This document shows positions 8,660 to 18,079 of a stretch of 21,893 bases of DNA, in pieces (within the stretch, counting starts at the first letter, position 1; each line of letters begins with the position of its first letter). A model generated the notes under the pieces. The model saw only the letters and a program-made list of their open reading frames with translations, did no database searches and had not been told where the DNA came from. The stretch covers positions 1 through 21,893 of the forward strand of contig JBBBWG010010301.1 in NCBI GenBank assembly GCA_037176905.1, written 5' to 3'. The position numbers were made by a program, and so were the translations under genes. The DNA is from Azolla pinnata (Eukaryota; Streptophyta; Polypodiopsida; Salviniales; Salviniaceae).

Positions 8660-11110
8660 ATGGCAGCTGCTGCCGAGAACTCGAGGTTCGGCCCCGTCTC
8701 CGTCCACTCCATCGATGTGCCTGTCCAGAACCCTAATTTCTACGACCCTGACAATGAGATGCTCTCCTGGCTCCATCTCCCCGCCGAAGAAGGCCTGCTC
8801 GACAAGCCGGGATACTACACGGATTGGTCCATAGGAGATGTGAATGTGCAGATCGTGAAGCATTCCGTGGGCCAGATCGATCTTTCCCATAAGGATGAGG
8901 AAGCCGGGGGTGGGAGCGTGGATGCAGACAATTGTAGCCGTGATACTGGTAAGATTCGGGATGGGGAAGATGCCATGAATGGCCCATTGTCTCTACGGCA
9001 TGACCCTGATAACAGTCAGCCCTCGCCGCAAGAGCCGGATATGGGCTATGGTAGAATCCATCAGAGTATGTGGCATAGCCCATCGGCTCGGCCGAGGAAT
9101 TTTGCCTTGTTCTCGAGCCCTGTGGCAGAAGCCAAGGCAGGGCTTCATATGGTGGGTACTGGAAGTGGGCCGACGAGCATAGAGAGAGCGAGGCAGCATC
9201 TGGCCCATGTCTCGAACAACGATCTATGTCTTCCTAGGGACCCTTCTGGAGCAGGGAAATCGAAGGATATGCCGTTGCCCCTGCAGCAAGCTTCGCCATC
9301 TCTACCATCATCTGGAATGGTCTCTCCTCATGGCTATATGAATGATGGTATGTTGGGGAAGGGCAATGATGCTAGGGTTGGGGACTTTAGCCTGCATGCT
9401 CCGGATGTTGTTATGATATCTAACAGCAACAATATCGACAGAAACAATAATGACTATAATCACAGAGAAGACAGCGCCACCATTACCACTACCATCATCA
9501 CCAGTAACAACAGCAACAACAACGGCAAGAATGAGAATGTGATGGATCCGATGAATGAACAGATTGCATCTCCCTCCCGGGCCTCGGGTGGCAGCAGCTT
9601 AGAGCGATGCAACCCGGACCCTAATGTACACAGGCCATCCTTACAGAAGCAGAAGAGCGCTCGGATTGATGATTCCGAATGCCAGAGCGAGGTAGTTCAA
9701 GCTCTCCTTTACCCCTTCTGTCTACATGACTTGTGGAATCATTTGTAGCAATGTGTTTAGGGTTTACTCGGATGTCTGGAAATAGGATGTCGACAATCTT
9801 GTTGACAACAAGAAAAAGCCAGCTAAGCGAGTTCGAGCTGCTGAGATGCACAATCTGTGTGAAAGGGTGGGTACATATGATGCCATAGATATATATATTC
9901 TTTCCGTTCGCTTTTCCTGCAGCAGCATGGTCGTCGAACCCCCCACCACAATAACCATGTTTCTGCTTTTTCAGAAACGTAGGGACAAGATCAATGAGAA
10001 GATGATGGCACTCCGAGAATTGATGCCGAACTCGAGTAAGGTGAGAGGTTATAATAAGATACGGTTCTAAGTTGTCCACCTATTGGACTGCAGAAAAATG
10101 ANNNNNNNNNNNNNNNNNNNNNNNNNNNNNNNNNNNNNNNNNNNNNNNNNNNNNNNNNNNNNNNNNNNNNNNNNNNNNNNNNNNNNNNNNNNNNNNNNNN
10201 NGCCGAACTCGAGTAAGGTGAGAGGTTATAATAAGATACGGTTCTAAGTTGTCCACCTATTGGACTGCAGAAAAATGACATTGTCAAGAACAAAAGTTGG
10301 TATGATTCCTTGTGAATTGAAACATGCCAGACAGCGAAAGCGTCGATACTTGATGAAGCGATTGAATATGTTAAACTACTCCAATCACAGCTACAGGTAT
10401 TGTATTTTCTTTTGGAAACCAGACCATTTGTGGATGTGAGTGATACAATATATTCTCCTACCATCTGTTTTTGCATAGGTATGGTCAGCAAGAACAGGGA
10501 TAGGTATTCCTCCAGGCATGATGCCTAATAGTAACAGTATGCATCATACGCAAAGGGTACCAGTTCCACATACGAACTTTGGCATGGGCACGGGCATCAG
10601 GATGACTCCAATGGATGTTAATCTTGCCACTCCTGCTCCTGGATGTACACTGGTACCAATTTTACCCATCTCCCCTCAACAATCTATTGGGCAATCTCGA
10701 ATTCCACAACCGGGTGTTTCCCCACATAATGCGGCTGATCACCAATATCATCCTCACTTGCAAATGGATCCATACCGCTTCTACATTCCTCAATCTCTTG
10801 TACAGGTATTCATTTGGTGAGCAACTCACAATGACATCATTAAGAATTGATATTTTCATTCGCTCACACTAGAAATGGTTCTATCTTATAATCACATAGT
10901 GATGCATGACAAAGCATGTGATGGGATGTGATAATCTTTGATGTAAGCATTATGTTGCAGCCCATGCCCGTGAATATGGACGTCCAAAGGAGCATGGCAT
11001 TCTACAATGCATATGCTCAAGGACAGCAACAACAGCAGTTGCAGCACCAGTGGCATCTTCCACAGCCACCACCATCACAACCACCTCCACAAACTAATGG
11101 AACAAGCTAA
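8660..11110 (+). CDS. PIF/SPATULA-group bHLH transcription factor (subfamily VII), six exons
   Basis: Exons: 8660-9691, 9786-9866, 9975-10040, 10331-10396, 10479-10805 and 10961-11110. All junctions are GT..AG and phase 0, giving about 573 residues. The start is the first in-frame ATG of the long GC-rich exon. Near the N terminus DNEMLSWLHLP (residues about 31-41) resembles the conserved Trp motif of PIFs. Exon 1 also holds an Asn-rich tract (about 254-295) and ends in DDSECQSE, joining exon 2 DVDN as in PIF proteins. The bHLH runs from exon 2 to exon 4: basic segment AAEMHNLCERKRRDKIN with the His-Glu-Arg set (H366, E370, R374) expected for G-box CACGTG binding, helix 1 EKMMALRELM, and helix 2 SILDEAIEYVKLLQSQLQ. 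KKKPAKRVR before it is a likely nuclear signal. The Pro/Met-rich C-terminal region includes GMGTGIRMTPMDVN and ends in a Gln/Pro tract. Oddities: the family TDKAS before helix 2 reads TAKAS (394-398), and no phytochrome-binding APB motif (ELxWxNGQ) precedes the Trp motif, so either the protein lacks it or a 5' exon is unseen. Intron 3 is inflated by an assembly artefact. PIF versus SPATULA/UNE10-like identity is not settled. Confidence 0.85.
10025..10101. repeat. 77-bp gap-flanking duplicate, left copy
   Basis: From GCCGAACTCGAGTAAG to AAAAATGA. It covers the last 16 nt of exon 3 and the first part of intron 3. Identical to 10202-10278 across the N run. Confidence 0.97.
10102..10201. other. 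Assembly gap, exactly 100 N
   Basis: 100 undetermined bases, the usual placeholder for a gap of unknown size. Because both flanks are the same 77 bp, the two contig ends probably overlap and no sequence is really missing. Confidence 0.97.
10202..10278. repeat. 77-bp gap-flanking duplicate, right copy
   Basis: Identical to 10025-10101. It starts with a second copy of the final 16 nt of exon 3 (10202-10217) and its splice donor. Collapsing the duplicate gives intron 3 a length of 113 bp (10218-10330), in line with the gene's other introns (82-155 bp). Confidence 0.97.
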
Positions 11111-11754
11111 TTGAATAAGGTTTGTATGAAATTCCACATTTTGTGATTCTGATGGAACTGTAATTGGCAAAGTAATTACTTTTGTGTACAAACTCTTACG
11201 GATTTCTGGATTTAGAAGAGGGAATAAGATGTCATGGGTCTAAGTATAGAAAATGATATATGTGATGAGTAACTATTGACCGGCCATTTCCATAATATAT
11301 ATCCAAATCCTGCCGTCCTCCTTTAGGAAATAATTTTGTGTGGGTTAAGCAACTTTAGCATTGCAGTCGATGCATTCCCCTAAGCTTGTTGAATAGAATG
11401 CACAGTAAATGTGTTATGAGTGATAGGATCTCTACGTTAATGATCTCCTTAAAAATTAAAATGAAGGTTTCAACAGTTTTGCTAAGGAGAAATCTGTTAC
11501 GAGGTCAACATTCTCGTACGTGACTGAACATGATTTTAAAACTCTACATGTTATATTGAAGCTGAATTACGTTGCAGAAGGTGGATGCAGGATTGTATGT
11601 CTGACCTAAGCGTCTTGAAGGATATTGCAATGTGAATGCCATCAAGCCCCATTTGTAGGTGGTTATTTCTGTTCCATGAAGAAGATCCTTGCTTTTTTGT
11701 CATGCAAATGTTGTCTGTAGGGCATTAAAATAAATGCGTCCATTTTTCCTGCTT
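11111..11754 (+). other. Presumed 3' untranslated/downstream region of the bHLH gene
   Basis: Follows the TAA at 11108-11110. An AATAAA hexamer occurs at 11729-11734, about 620 nt after the stop, which would make a long but possible 3' UTR. No coding signal is seen. Confidence 0.4.
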
Positions 11755-12015
11755 GCATTACTGGATTGGGGTTAATCTCAATGTTCAAAACATTGTGGAC
11801 CTTAATCCCAAACGTGATCTGGGGACAAACTCTACTGTCTTGTTACCAGTTTGAAGCATTAGTCCCATAGGGCCTGGTACTCCCTTAGTTTGCAATTCCT
11901 TCTCCTGACAATGAAAGCTAAGCTTGTTAAACTGTCTGGCAGAGGACCAGGTGGTTATCAGTTGGCATGATCTTGTAGGAAACGTATAGGATTCAATTCC
12001 TAATCCTTGCATTAT
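11755..12015 (+). repeat. Diverged dispersed repeat, copy 1, with Pol III-like boxes
   Basis: Shares ordered blocks with 12440-12660: a GACYTTAATCCCAA-like word, ACTCTACTGTCTTGTTACCAG, GTCCCATAGGGC, then TGTTAAACTGTCTGGC and GACCAGGTGGTTATCA. The segment TGGCAGAGGAC (11937-11947) resembles a tRNA A box, and GATTCAATTCC (11990-12000) resembles a B box (GGTTCRANNCC) about 50 bp downstream. A tRNA-derived SINE relic is possible, but conservation extends upstream of the A box, which is unusual for a SINE head. Confidence 0.4.
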
Positions 12016-12439
12016 TTAGTGTCACAGAAAACTCCTTCTGTGAATCAAATGTCGTGATGATCTGTTTGTGGTGATGTAATGCAATACTGTATTTGTAGGG
12101 CATGCATGATATATAGATAGGGTAGTGACATGTTCTTAGCCCTGGACCCTAATCCCAAATAACTTCATGCATGTTGAGTATGTACTGTATCTGAAGGCAT
12201 TGCATTCTATTTTTATATCTCTTTGATATTTCTTGTGGAGAAAGAGGGATTGTATGGAGATCATCGCACAGGTTGTAGAATTATTGAGCAGCACTTTTGG
12301 GGCGGGCTGTAAACATTGAGTATGTGCTGTATCTAAAACGTAGTGCGGCCTTGGTTGATAATGTGCCAGAAAATGCAAAATCAGCATAAGTCAAAGGCAA
12401 ATCCATGAAATGCCCAATGGATGGTTTTTTTCGGCTTTC

Positions 12440-12660
12440 TACTCATGTTCTTGTTTCGGAGAGACCCCTACAGCTTTGTAACTGGTATAACCTTGGTCCC
12501 ACAGGGCTATGGTTCTGGTTGCAACGCGTTTGGAGTTTACACTTTATGGATGTGATGTTGACTGAGGTTTGTTAAGGTTGTCTGGCGTAGACCAGGTAAT
12601 CAAGTCCTGCGTAGCAATCATTCGATTTCGATCCGCATTACAAAACGTCAATCTTCAAGA
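12440..12660 (+). repeat. Diverged dispersed repeat, copy 2, with Pol III-like boxes
   Basis: Counterpart of 11755-12015: CCCTACAGCTTTGTAACTGG, GGTCCCACAGGGC, GGTTGCAA, GTTAAGGTTGTCTGGC and GACCAGGTAATCA in the same order. The A-box-like TGGCGTAGACC is at 12582-12592 and the B-box-like GATTTCGATCC at 12624-12634. Between the two copies, TTGAGTATGTACTGTATCT (about 12174) recurs with one change near 12317, so the whole block from 11.75 to 12.7 kb is repeat-rich. Confidence 0.4.
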
Positions 12661-12721
12661 GTAAGATCTCACTGTGTTCTATGTATATTGAACGTATTGC
12701 ATCTGTGTTTTTTCTGAGTCA

Positions 12722-12736
12722 AAACCCTAAACCCTA
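12722..12736 (+). promoter_or_regulatory. Telomere-like/telo-box motif
   Basis: AAACCCTAAACCCTA is two units of the plant telomere repeat. As a telo box (AAACCCTAA) it is a known element in promoters of plant translation-machinery genes. No gene start is evident here, so it may be a chance or relic interstitial motif. Confidence 0.35.
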
Positions 12737-15699
12737 GTCCTAAAGCTTTATGTTTTTGAGCTAGTTTAGAGCATTTGTTACTAGTATATTGCAGATTATG
12801 ACAGTCCCCTTTCAATTTTGGTAGCTTCTAACCATTTCTGTTTTGAATCATTGCAGGTAAACAATTGGGATTTGTTCAGGAGTGTATCCACTTGTATCAG
12901 GTTCAACAAATCCTTTGAGTGGGATTTGTGAATGTACTGTACCCAATATCCACTTCTTCTTTCTTGCCGTTCCCATCTCTTACAATGGATAACCAAGATC
13001 TCCTTCCTCATCAATATTTTGCCATTGAAGCCATTTCATGACTGAGGTCATTGTGGCTTTGATATCCTATGTATATTATGCATTACATGCTTAGAATCTT
13101 GGGAATTCAGCCATTGAAAGGTTTCATAGATGATTTCTTTGTTGGAATGGCATACAAACCACTTGATAGCGAAAAAGTCATCGATATTCTTTCTTTTTTG
13201 TGCTAAGGGGATAAGAGGGAAACTGCTTGGTACAAAATGCTGAGTAGCTAACTATCGCCAAATCAATGTCTTTGTACTTACTGTATTTGTGATTCATATG
13301 ATGCTTGGAAATAAAAAATATACAGAAATGGGTTATGATTCTAGTTCTGGTTGGATACTTTGCTAGCCTCCATATATTGCTGTTACTGTCTATTTTTATT
13401 GCAGATCTATCAGAATTTTATCACTTAATGAGTGTCTTGTGCAGTTCTTTACTCCTGATTCTTGTGCAGTTGTATACTCCGTATGTATCATGTGTGTCCA
13501 CAATATGCACCGGTAGTTTGGTGGAGGAGATGTTGAGGTCCATGGCTATGCTGTTCTGTGGAATCTGAACCACTAGGTATGTCATCACACAGTATCCACA
13601 GGTAAGGCCATAGATTTTAATATGCACCGAATTCTGCTCTTTCGCAGGATGAAAGGGCCGTGGTTTTTTGTTGTGTTCAGGATGCCGATCTTTTGAGACA
13701 GACACTAGGGTTAGAAGTGTTCATGGCGATGATGGGGCCATATTGTAAGACAATATATGCATAAATATATATCTGTTTGTGGCTGTTAGTGCTTTGCAAA
13801 GTCGTAGATTATCGGCAATCAGCATTGCTTTTTCGATTGCCTTTAATTTGATAATCATTCTCACATTATGGTTATACCATCACAAGATAAGGCATCAATC
13901 GGCACATGACATCCTTCTCCACTTAGAACATGGCCTTAATGGTCAGTCTTGTTTTAGTTCTTTCTCCGAACAATGTTTCCAAAATCCTATCATTGCTGAT
14001 TCATACACTAGCATAAAGCTGTTCAAGAAACATGTAACTATGTGGTGCATATCAGTAAGGTAATCATTCTGAGGGAGGAAAGCATATATAAAAGAGAAAA
14101 GAGAACAAGGGAAATGGCAATCCCTGCACACAACCATGATATGAACTGCAAAGACTTCTATTTCAATCCATGTCTCTCGAAGAGAAGTGGGAAATCAAGT
14201 GGTGTTATTGTTAATGTCAATGTAGATAAGATATTTAAACCCACTATTATCATTAAGTCAAACATAACTTCTAGTTTAGGTTGCTCACATTGCCGTATCT
14301 TTTGGATATTTTGCCTCACGACATCTATTTGTTCTTTGATTCTCTCAAACTAATCGCATTAAATTAAACAAACTAAAACATTTAAACAATGTTCGAGAAG
14401 CCCACTCTACCTACAATTCTTTTTCCCGGTTATAAAACTGACCAAAAGAAATTGGCACACCACATTATAAACAATGATCCTTGCTCTCATTGTAAATTCA
14501 CCAGTCTGCTGTTTGATGGTCCATATAATTTGAGGTGAAAATTATTTAGCGAAGGGGCTAGTATCTGAATCTTACTTTTATCATGTCATAATTATAAAAT
14601 AATCCCTTGTTCCAGGGAGTCGGAGCCTTTGGATAACAATGGCATCAGAGAATTTCACCATCACATTATCTTGCCCCCTTAATGCTATTATAAACTTGTT
14701 GCTATAATTTCTGTTGTAGACGCTGCTATTCTTTTACCCAAAAGTATTGAACCTTGACAACTACCCCAATGTAATAGCATGCTACATCTATTATCGGTAT
14801 TGTCTTGGATCCCACTATAATCTTGCTCAATCTTCCCTTTCATAAGCCTATATATTCCAAACGGCATCCATATATCACCATCATCTGCCACTATCCTTAT
14901 TCTTGAAGATTTTCATTGAAATAATAAACAGTCTTGTTCCCCTATAATTAATTTGTCATCATTTTGCATATCAAACTACCAACTTCTATACAGTCCACAA
15001 ATTTCCCTTAGCTACCAACATCAAGCTTAGGAAAACCCATCCATTTGAAAATTTGATTCACTTGAGGAGAAATATGAAAATTACGGAGGTATTGCTGCAA
15101 TTGGCGATGCGTACATATGAATCACCTTTAAATGATCACATTGCATCTTTCTTTTTTGTCTTCTAATTGGAAGAAAATTCTAGGTTAAGATATTACTTGA
15201 CTTATGAAGGGATAATTTTCCTATCTTTTTAATAAAAATAATATTTTGGAGTAGAGCAATTCTAACTATTGTGACAGGATTGGGCTAGTGGTGGTATGTG
15301 CTCTTGGTCTTAATCGCATCTCTGCATGCTTGGGTGGAAAAATCGAGACCCTAGCTAGGAGATAAATATTTAAATATATTGAGTGGGATGAATGATGATA
15401 ACAAAATTCATAGCATAAGAGTTTAGAGAGGATATTTAAATAAAATGAAATATTGAGTTGAAGGGATAAATGGGTTGAAGGGGAGGTGAACTCAATGTGA
15501 TTACAAGACAATGATTAAATGAGTAATTTTTTATATTTAAAAGAATTTTGCTTATGTTGTAAGGTGTATGAATGTGATCCTCGATGCATGGAAGACATGA
15601 ATACATGAACAATATGTTTTACCTGTACTTAAACCAAAGACGTTATAATACATAATCCAAGCCCAACCATTAAGATAACCTATCATCTATTTTTTTTAA
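12737..15699. other. AT-rich intergenic DNA, nothing firm
   Basis: Nearly 3 kb read on both strands. The small frames at 13305-13568 (plus), 13421-13705 (minus), 13779-14063 (plus), 14042-14353 (plus) and 14688-14891 (minus) show no domain I recognise. The last (ending at 14688 on the minus strand, 67 residues) is the most protein-like in composition but is unassigned. Decayed transposon DNA is likely. Confidence 0.45.
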
Positions 15700-15734
15700 T
15701 GTGTTACTTTTTGTATGTTCTAAAGAAAACTCTT

Positions 15735-15837
15735 GAACATACTAGAATAGTCTAGATTATTCTAGAACAGCTCAGAATGTTTTGGGGCAAGAATATTCTA
15801 GAAAATTGTAAGTTATTCTATGAGAACTTATAAATAG
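15735..15837 (+). promoter_or_regulatory. Heat-shock-element cluster with TATA box (possible LTR promoter)
   Basis: GAATATTCTAGAA at 15791-15803 is a perfect three-unit heat shock element (GAAnnTTCnnGAA). TTCTAGAA at 15760-15767 is a second inverted pair, and further GAA/TTC half-sites lie at about 15735, 15745, 15775 and 15815. TATAAATAG (15829-15837) follows the perfect element by 25 bp. The arrangement resembles heat-inducible plant LTR promoters such as ONSEN. It stands about 110 bp before a gypsy gag remnant, so it may be what is left of that element's 5' LTR. LTR ends and a primer-binding site were not found. Confidence 0.5.
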
Positions 15838-15939
15838 GAACATAGAGCTTATCAAATCAATTCGAATCAAACTATAAGGATGGGGCATGAGATTGAGGGA
15901 TGGAAAAAAGATATAAGAGAATAAAAGCATGGAGTAGCC

Positions 15940-16590
15940 ACCTCCCAATTAAATTCGATGGTTCGGGGGCACATTTTAGGGGTTTTTATATCAAACATGG
16001 TTGCTAATTCAAATGCATCTTACGCATTATCCGACATTCATTTTGATTCAGGTTTGTGGGCACCTTATTGACTAGCACGATATTGTTGTGGTTTGCTTCA
16101 TTATTCGAGGCAAATTCTTCCCTACTAAATAACTTTGAAGAGTTTATGAAAGTGTCTAAAGCTTTCTTTGAAGACATGGATAGTGGAAGATCAACAATTA
16201 ACAAGATTCATCAAGGGAATCGGTCAACATCAACATATGCAACCAATTTTCACATCTCATTGCAAATGATATTCCTTGGAGTGAACAAACTATAATGGAG
16301 TAGTTCCCTTCTGGTCTTTCTAATGACATAGAAGATTTACTTCTTATCTTCCTTTAGGGTCCAAAATCCCTTACAGAAGTTATTAGCCAAGTAATATGTT
16401 GTGAATATAATCGAATTTTTTAGCGCCGATCTGAGTGACAATAGCAAATAACAAGATCAAGATTTATGCCAACTTATACATTAGTAATAACACAATCTCC
16501 AAGGCAATGATATAATCTTGTCTCAACTCCAAGGCAAACACATAGTTTAATCCCTATAAACAGTTTGATAAAAATGGAGATGGATATGAG
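15940..16590 (+). mobile_element. Degenerate Ty3/gypsy gag remnant
   Basis: Plus-strand translation gives the plant gypsy gag pattern: PPIKFDGSGAHFRGF (about 15945), then after frame changes FVGTLLTSTILLWFASLFEA and NNFEEFMKVSKAFFEDMDSG, then NKIHQGNRSTSTYATNF (16050-16250). A frameshift near 16278 leads to EQTIME*FPSGLSNDIEDLL, and GPKSLTEVISQVICCEYNRIF runs to about 16420. KFDGS and the QGxRxxxxYAxxFR-type segment are family hallmarks. Stops and frameshifts show it is dead. Protease and polymerase do not follow in this orientation; instead the sequence changes to repeat-rich DNA and then an oppositely oriented RNase H piece. Confidence 0.82.
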
Positions 16591-16678
16591 ATGAAAAGGT
16601 ATTAGTTTACCACAATTGTTTGACACGACATTTAACACAGCATAGATGCGTCACTTCTAGTTGCAGTAAACATTTTGA

Positions 16679-16842
16679 TGTTAGTTTGTCGTACCGCATT
16701 TGATATAACCTTGCTACAAATAGCTTTTCTGTAAATGTCAAATTTATCGTGTAGTTTTATTGTTAGTTTGTCGCAACGCATTTAATATAACCTTGCTACA
16801 AATAGCTTTTCTGTAAATGTCAAATTTATCGTGTAATTCTAT
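16679..16842 (+). repeat. Tandem duplication, period 82 bp
   Basis: Two copies (16679-16760 and 16761-16842) share TGTTAGTTTGTCG, CTTGCTACAAATAGC and GTAAATGTCAAATTTATCG in register, with only a few differences, so the duplication is fairly recent. The words GTCAAATTT and TTGCAGTAAA (16661) link this block to the array at 18.1-19.0 kb. Confidence 0.93.
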
Positions 16843-16989
16843 GTGACCTTGCATCAATTTTTTTTTTTCTTTAGGTGCCAAGTTTACTGCTAATTTGATG
16901 CGTAGTTACCGTAACTTCACATCACAAGCAAGGGTTGACCTATCAAATCCCATTTGACATAATCAACTAGTCTAGCCAATTGGTCACAT

Positions 16990-17590
16990 ATATTATATTA
17001 TTTGAATCCAAAATGTTCCATATTAACCTTTTAGAAGCTACTGCATAAAGCTATGTTAACAACTCTTCTAGTGGTACTTTGTGCCTCAGAAAGTACTCCA
17101 TGTCCATTAGCCACCCATTTGAATCATCCTTGTGCCACATTTCTGGTATTAGTGCCATTACCCCTGCATATGGGAAATCATCCCCCACCCCTGTTTGTGC
17201 TTCGCCGCCGGGAGAGGTGATTGGCCACTACATGTTGTGCTACTGACCTGTGGACTATATTGAACTCGTATTCTTATCGTAACATAGTCCACCTAGCCAA
17301 CTTCCCAATCAGTGATGACTTGGATAGTAGCTAAACCAATGTGGAGTGATCAACATTGAAGGTGAACTTCTTCCCCAGCAAGTAGTGTTGAAACTTCATA
17401 ACACTGTAGATCATTCCGAGGGCTTATTGCTTTGTTGTCAAATAGTTCTTTTCTGCCTTCGACAATTGTCTGCTCGCGTAGTACACTAGCCTAAACCAAT
17501 TCTTTTCATACATATGCATGAGCACGCTACCGATTGCGATGAGCTCGCTCCTTGTATTGTTGTATCCATTGTGCTAAATCTCCAAAAGAC
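16990..17590 (-). mobile_element. Degenerate Ty3/gypsy RNase H remnant
   Basis: Minus-strand translation from about 17555 down reads ELIAIGSVLMHMYEKN, then LVYYASRQLSKAEKNYLTTK, ALGMIYSVMKFQHYLLGKKF, TFNVDHSTLV and LARWTMLR, then FNIVHRSVAQHVVANHLSR, the RNase H and connection region of plant gypsy elements. A linker follows (about 17190-17010). In-frame stops and shifts show decay. Reverse transcriptase and integrase are absent on both sides. Its orientation is opposite to the gag remnant 400 bp to the left, so the two are not one collinear element. Confidence 0.85.
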
Positions 17591-18079
17591 GTTGATTCTC
17601 TTGTTCCAACGCCACAAACTTTCCCCTTAAGCATTCAAGCTCTTATAGGACAAATTGATATTATGCAATGCTAATGGAAGCCATTAGAGTTTTAGAAAGC
17701 TTTCGATAGAGGTGGATTTTATTCTTCCTGAGAGGAGTGCGGGGCTTGAATTTATGGGATGGGTTTGGGAGTAGGGGAGGCCACATGCAGGAATAGGGAG
17801 GCTACATGAAATGCTATGTGTCGTAGCTGCATGAATTCTCTAGAAAGTTTGATGGTGCTTTATACATACAACTTTTAATAATTACCCTAATGAGTAATAC
17901 AATTCGTCTTTGTAGACCTTTTTGGGGTTTCCTGTACAAAATTTAGTTGATTTCTATTTTTAATGACAACAAACATTTTGTGATTCTAATATGCTTCAAG
18001 TTTTAATTTCAATTTTATAAAATTTATTTTATAAAAATATGAGTCAAAATATTCAATCAATTGCTGCAAAATATTGTAG
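17591..18079. other. Non-coding DNA between retroelement and repeat array
   Basis: No coding or RNA signal is recognised. The first part (to about 17700) may still be decayed gypsy sequence; from about 17880 the base composition becomes very AT-rich. Confidence 0.4.

Noticed and set aside
9692-9748. Exon 1 reading on to the TAG at 9746-9748 as the true C terminus
   Set aside because: The GT at 9692 is a good donor and splicing to 9786 restores the family SEDVD junction and the bHLH domain.
9991-10491. Minus-strand 166-residue frame spanning the N run
   Set aside because: It is open only because unknown bases are read through, and it repeats a peptide because of the duplicated gap flanks.
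14812-14820. CACTATAA as the left end of the element ending at 19072
   Set aside because: Only eight bases match the right terminus, the next bases differ, and the adjacent triplet does not match the TAT at 19073-19075.
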